Source: BM003 sp963699835 (GTDB lineage: Bacteria; Pseudomonadota; Gammaproteobacteria; Steroidobacterales; BM003). From it: DNA of 64,000 nt. Location: NCBI GenBank assembly GCA_963699835.1, contig CAVOVJ010000003.1, positions 248,001 to 312,000 on the forward strand, given 5' to 3'. Shown piece by piece: positions 62,672 to 64,000 of this stretch. Under the pieces are notes generated by a model, which made no database searches, was not told the origin of the DNA, and saw only the letters and a program-made list of their open reading frames with translations. Position 1 is the stretch's first letter. Each line of letters starts with the position of its first letter. The position numbers and the translations under genes are program-made.

Positions 62672-63067
62672 ATGAGCATGACCGATCCCATCGCGGATTT
62701 GCTGACGCGAATCCGCAATGCCCAGACCTCCGGTAAACCCTCGGTGGCAATGCCGGCCTCGAAAATCAAGGCGGCGGTAGCCGAGGTGCTGAAGGAAGAG
62801 GGCTACATCGATGCGGTTTCCGTTGAAGGCGAAGGCGCGAAGCGCCAGCTGATCATCAAGCTGCGTTATTACGAAGGCCGCCCCGTCATCGAGCGAATCG
62901 AGCGTAGCAGTCGTCCGGGCCGGCGGGTGTTCCGCGGCAAGGGCGAGTTGCCGAAGGTACTCGGTGGTCTCGGCATCGCCGTCGTCTCGACGTCGAAAGG
63001 CGTTATGAGCGACCGGCGCGCGCGGGAAATCGGCGAAGGTGGCGAAGTGCTCTGCGTCGTGGCCTAG
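62672..63067 (+). CDS. rpsH: 30S ribosomal protein S8
   Basis: 131 residues, beginning MSMTDPIADLLTRIRNAQ and ending with the conserved STSKGVMSDRRAREIGEGGE segment. In E. coli S8 represses the spc operon by binding near rplE. Full length. Confidence 0.98.
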   Translation: MSMTDPIADLLTRIRNAQTSGKPSVAMPASKIKAAVAEVLKEEGYIDAVSVEGEGAKRQLIIKLRYYEGRPVIERIERSSRPGRRVFRGKGELPKVLGGLGIAVVSTSKGVMSDRRAREIGEGGEVLCVVA

Positions 63068-63100
63068 GCTGCGTCCAGTAATCGAAAGGTATTCAGAACG

Positions 63101-63634
63101 ATGTCCAGAGTCGCGAAAAAGCCCATCGAACTGCCCAAAGGCGTTGAGTTCAGGGACAACGATGGTGAGATTACCGTCAAGGGTCCGAAAGGCACCTTGT
63201 CACTGCAGCTGCACCCGCAGGTCGGGATCGAGCAGGATGAGCAGAGCTTGCAAATCGCAGCCCGATCCGCGGCGAAGAATGTCGTCGCGATGGCCGGTAC
63301 CACGCGCGCTCTGATCGCCAACATGGCGACGGGGGTCAGCGAAGGGTTCGAGTGCAAACTGCAGTTGGTCGGAGTCGGCTACCGTGCCCAGGTCCAGGGT
63401 AACAACCTGAATCTGACCCTAGGATTCTCGCATCCGGTTAACTACCCGGTGCCGGAAGGAATCTCGATTGAGACTCCGAGCCAGACCGAAATCGTGATCA
63501 AGGGCATCGATAAACAACGTGTTGGTCAGGTCGCTGCCGAGATCCGCCAGTATCGCCCACCGGAGCCCTACAAGGGCAAGGGCGTGCGTTATGCCGATGA
63601 GCGGGTCGTGATCAAGGAAGCGAAGAAGAAGTAA
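63101..63634 (+). CDS. rplF: 50S ribosomal protein L6
   Basis: 177 residues in two repeated domains, ending with RPPEPYKGKGVRYADE. L6 lies near the sarcin-ricin loop. Full length. Confidence 0.98.
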   Translation: MSRVAKKPIELPKGVEFRDNDGEITVKGPKGTLSLQLHPQVGIEQDEQSLQIAARSAAKNVVAMAGTTRALIANMATGVSEGFECKLQLVGVGYRAQVQGNNLNLTLGFSHPVNYPVPEGISIETPSQTEIVIKGIDKQRVGQVAAEIRQYRPPEPYKGKGVRYADERVVIKEAKKK

Positions 63635-63687
63635 CGGTTTTTTATTGCGGCGGGTAACGCCGTGACAGGAACGAGAGGATTTCTCGG

Positions 63688-64000
63688 ATGGACAAGAAAA
63701 CGAGTCGGCAGCGCCGGGCGCGAAAAACCCGTGCCAAGATTCGCGAGTTGCGGATGCATCGCTTGAGCGTGCATCGCACGCCGCGCCACATCTATGCCCA
63801 GGTTATCGGGCCCGGACGGCGACAAGGTCATTGCAGCGGCTTCCACGTTGCAGAAGGATGTGCGCGATGCGACCGGTTATACAGGCAACGTCGCGTCAGC
63901 GGCTGCGGTCGGCAAGGCCATTGCCGAGAAGGCGAAAAGCGAAGGTAGTCACCAAAGTGGCTTTCGATCGTTCGGGCTTCAAGTATCACGGGCGGATCAA
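63688..64000 (+). CDS. rplR: 50S ribosomal protein L18, partial (two frameshifts)
   Basis: The gene runs off the right edge; about 103 codons are visible. Surplus bases near 63815 and at about 63946 break it. Removing them gives VIGPDGDKVIAAASTLQKDV and then EGVTKVAFDRSGFKYHGRI, the recognisable L18 C-terminal region. L18 binds 5S rRNA. rpsE would be expected next. Confidence 0.93.

Overview
The window looks like a chromosomal segment from a GC-rich gammaproteobacterium. The right half has the gammaproteobacterial order tRNA-Tyr, tRNA-Gly, tRNA-Thr, tuf, tRNA-Trp, secE, nusG, rplKAJL, rpoBC, rpsLG, fusA, tuf, S10 and spc clusters, with a second near-identical tuf. SecE has three membrane segments, S14 is the Cys-free form, and birA-coaX-SPOR-tRNA sits close to tuf. 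Closer placement (for example among marine or sediment Woeseiales-like lineages) is only a guess.

Left part (0-20 kb): two DUF4397 lipoproteins; a sulfotransferase next to a TPR-sulfotransferase fusion; an amino-acid-type periplasmic binding protein; a two-gene unit of Qor quinone reductase and a 2OG-Fe(II) oxygenase fused to a Cys-less peroxiredoxin-like domain; two arginine-deiminase-fold hydrolases followed by an M61 peptidase; and a giant UvrA of about 1870 residues made of two UvrA copies with four ABC ATPase sites.

Middle part (20-37 kb): a probable extracytoplasmic electron-transfer operon (small monoheme cytochrome c, DUF3373-type porin, octaheme cytochrome of the tetrathionate-reductase family) followed by an SMP-30-like protein. 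Next comes an AlkB alkane hydroxylase divergent from an AraC-type regulator, whose promoter carries an inverted repeat. Then come an unrecognised lipoprotein, pcm, tRNA-Thr(TGT), a tightly overlapping plsY-birA-coaX-SPOR operon, an EamA transporter and kelch protein pair, a PLP decarboxylase, a small outer-membrane barrel and a PilZ protein.

Right part (37-64 kb): the transcription and translation superoperon, with clear sigma70 promoters before the tRNA/tuf, rpsL and rplC segments and structured leaders before rplJ, rpsL and rplC.

A technical point governs the annotation. Fifteen genes are each broken by one to three single-base indels, about 20 in total, including the core ribosomal genes rplA, rplV and rplR. 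In every gene complete in the window, undoing the indels restores one frame of the expected family length. I treat them as sequencing or assembly errors and give repaired gene spans rather than calling pseudogenes.
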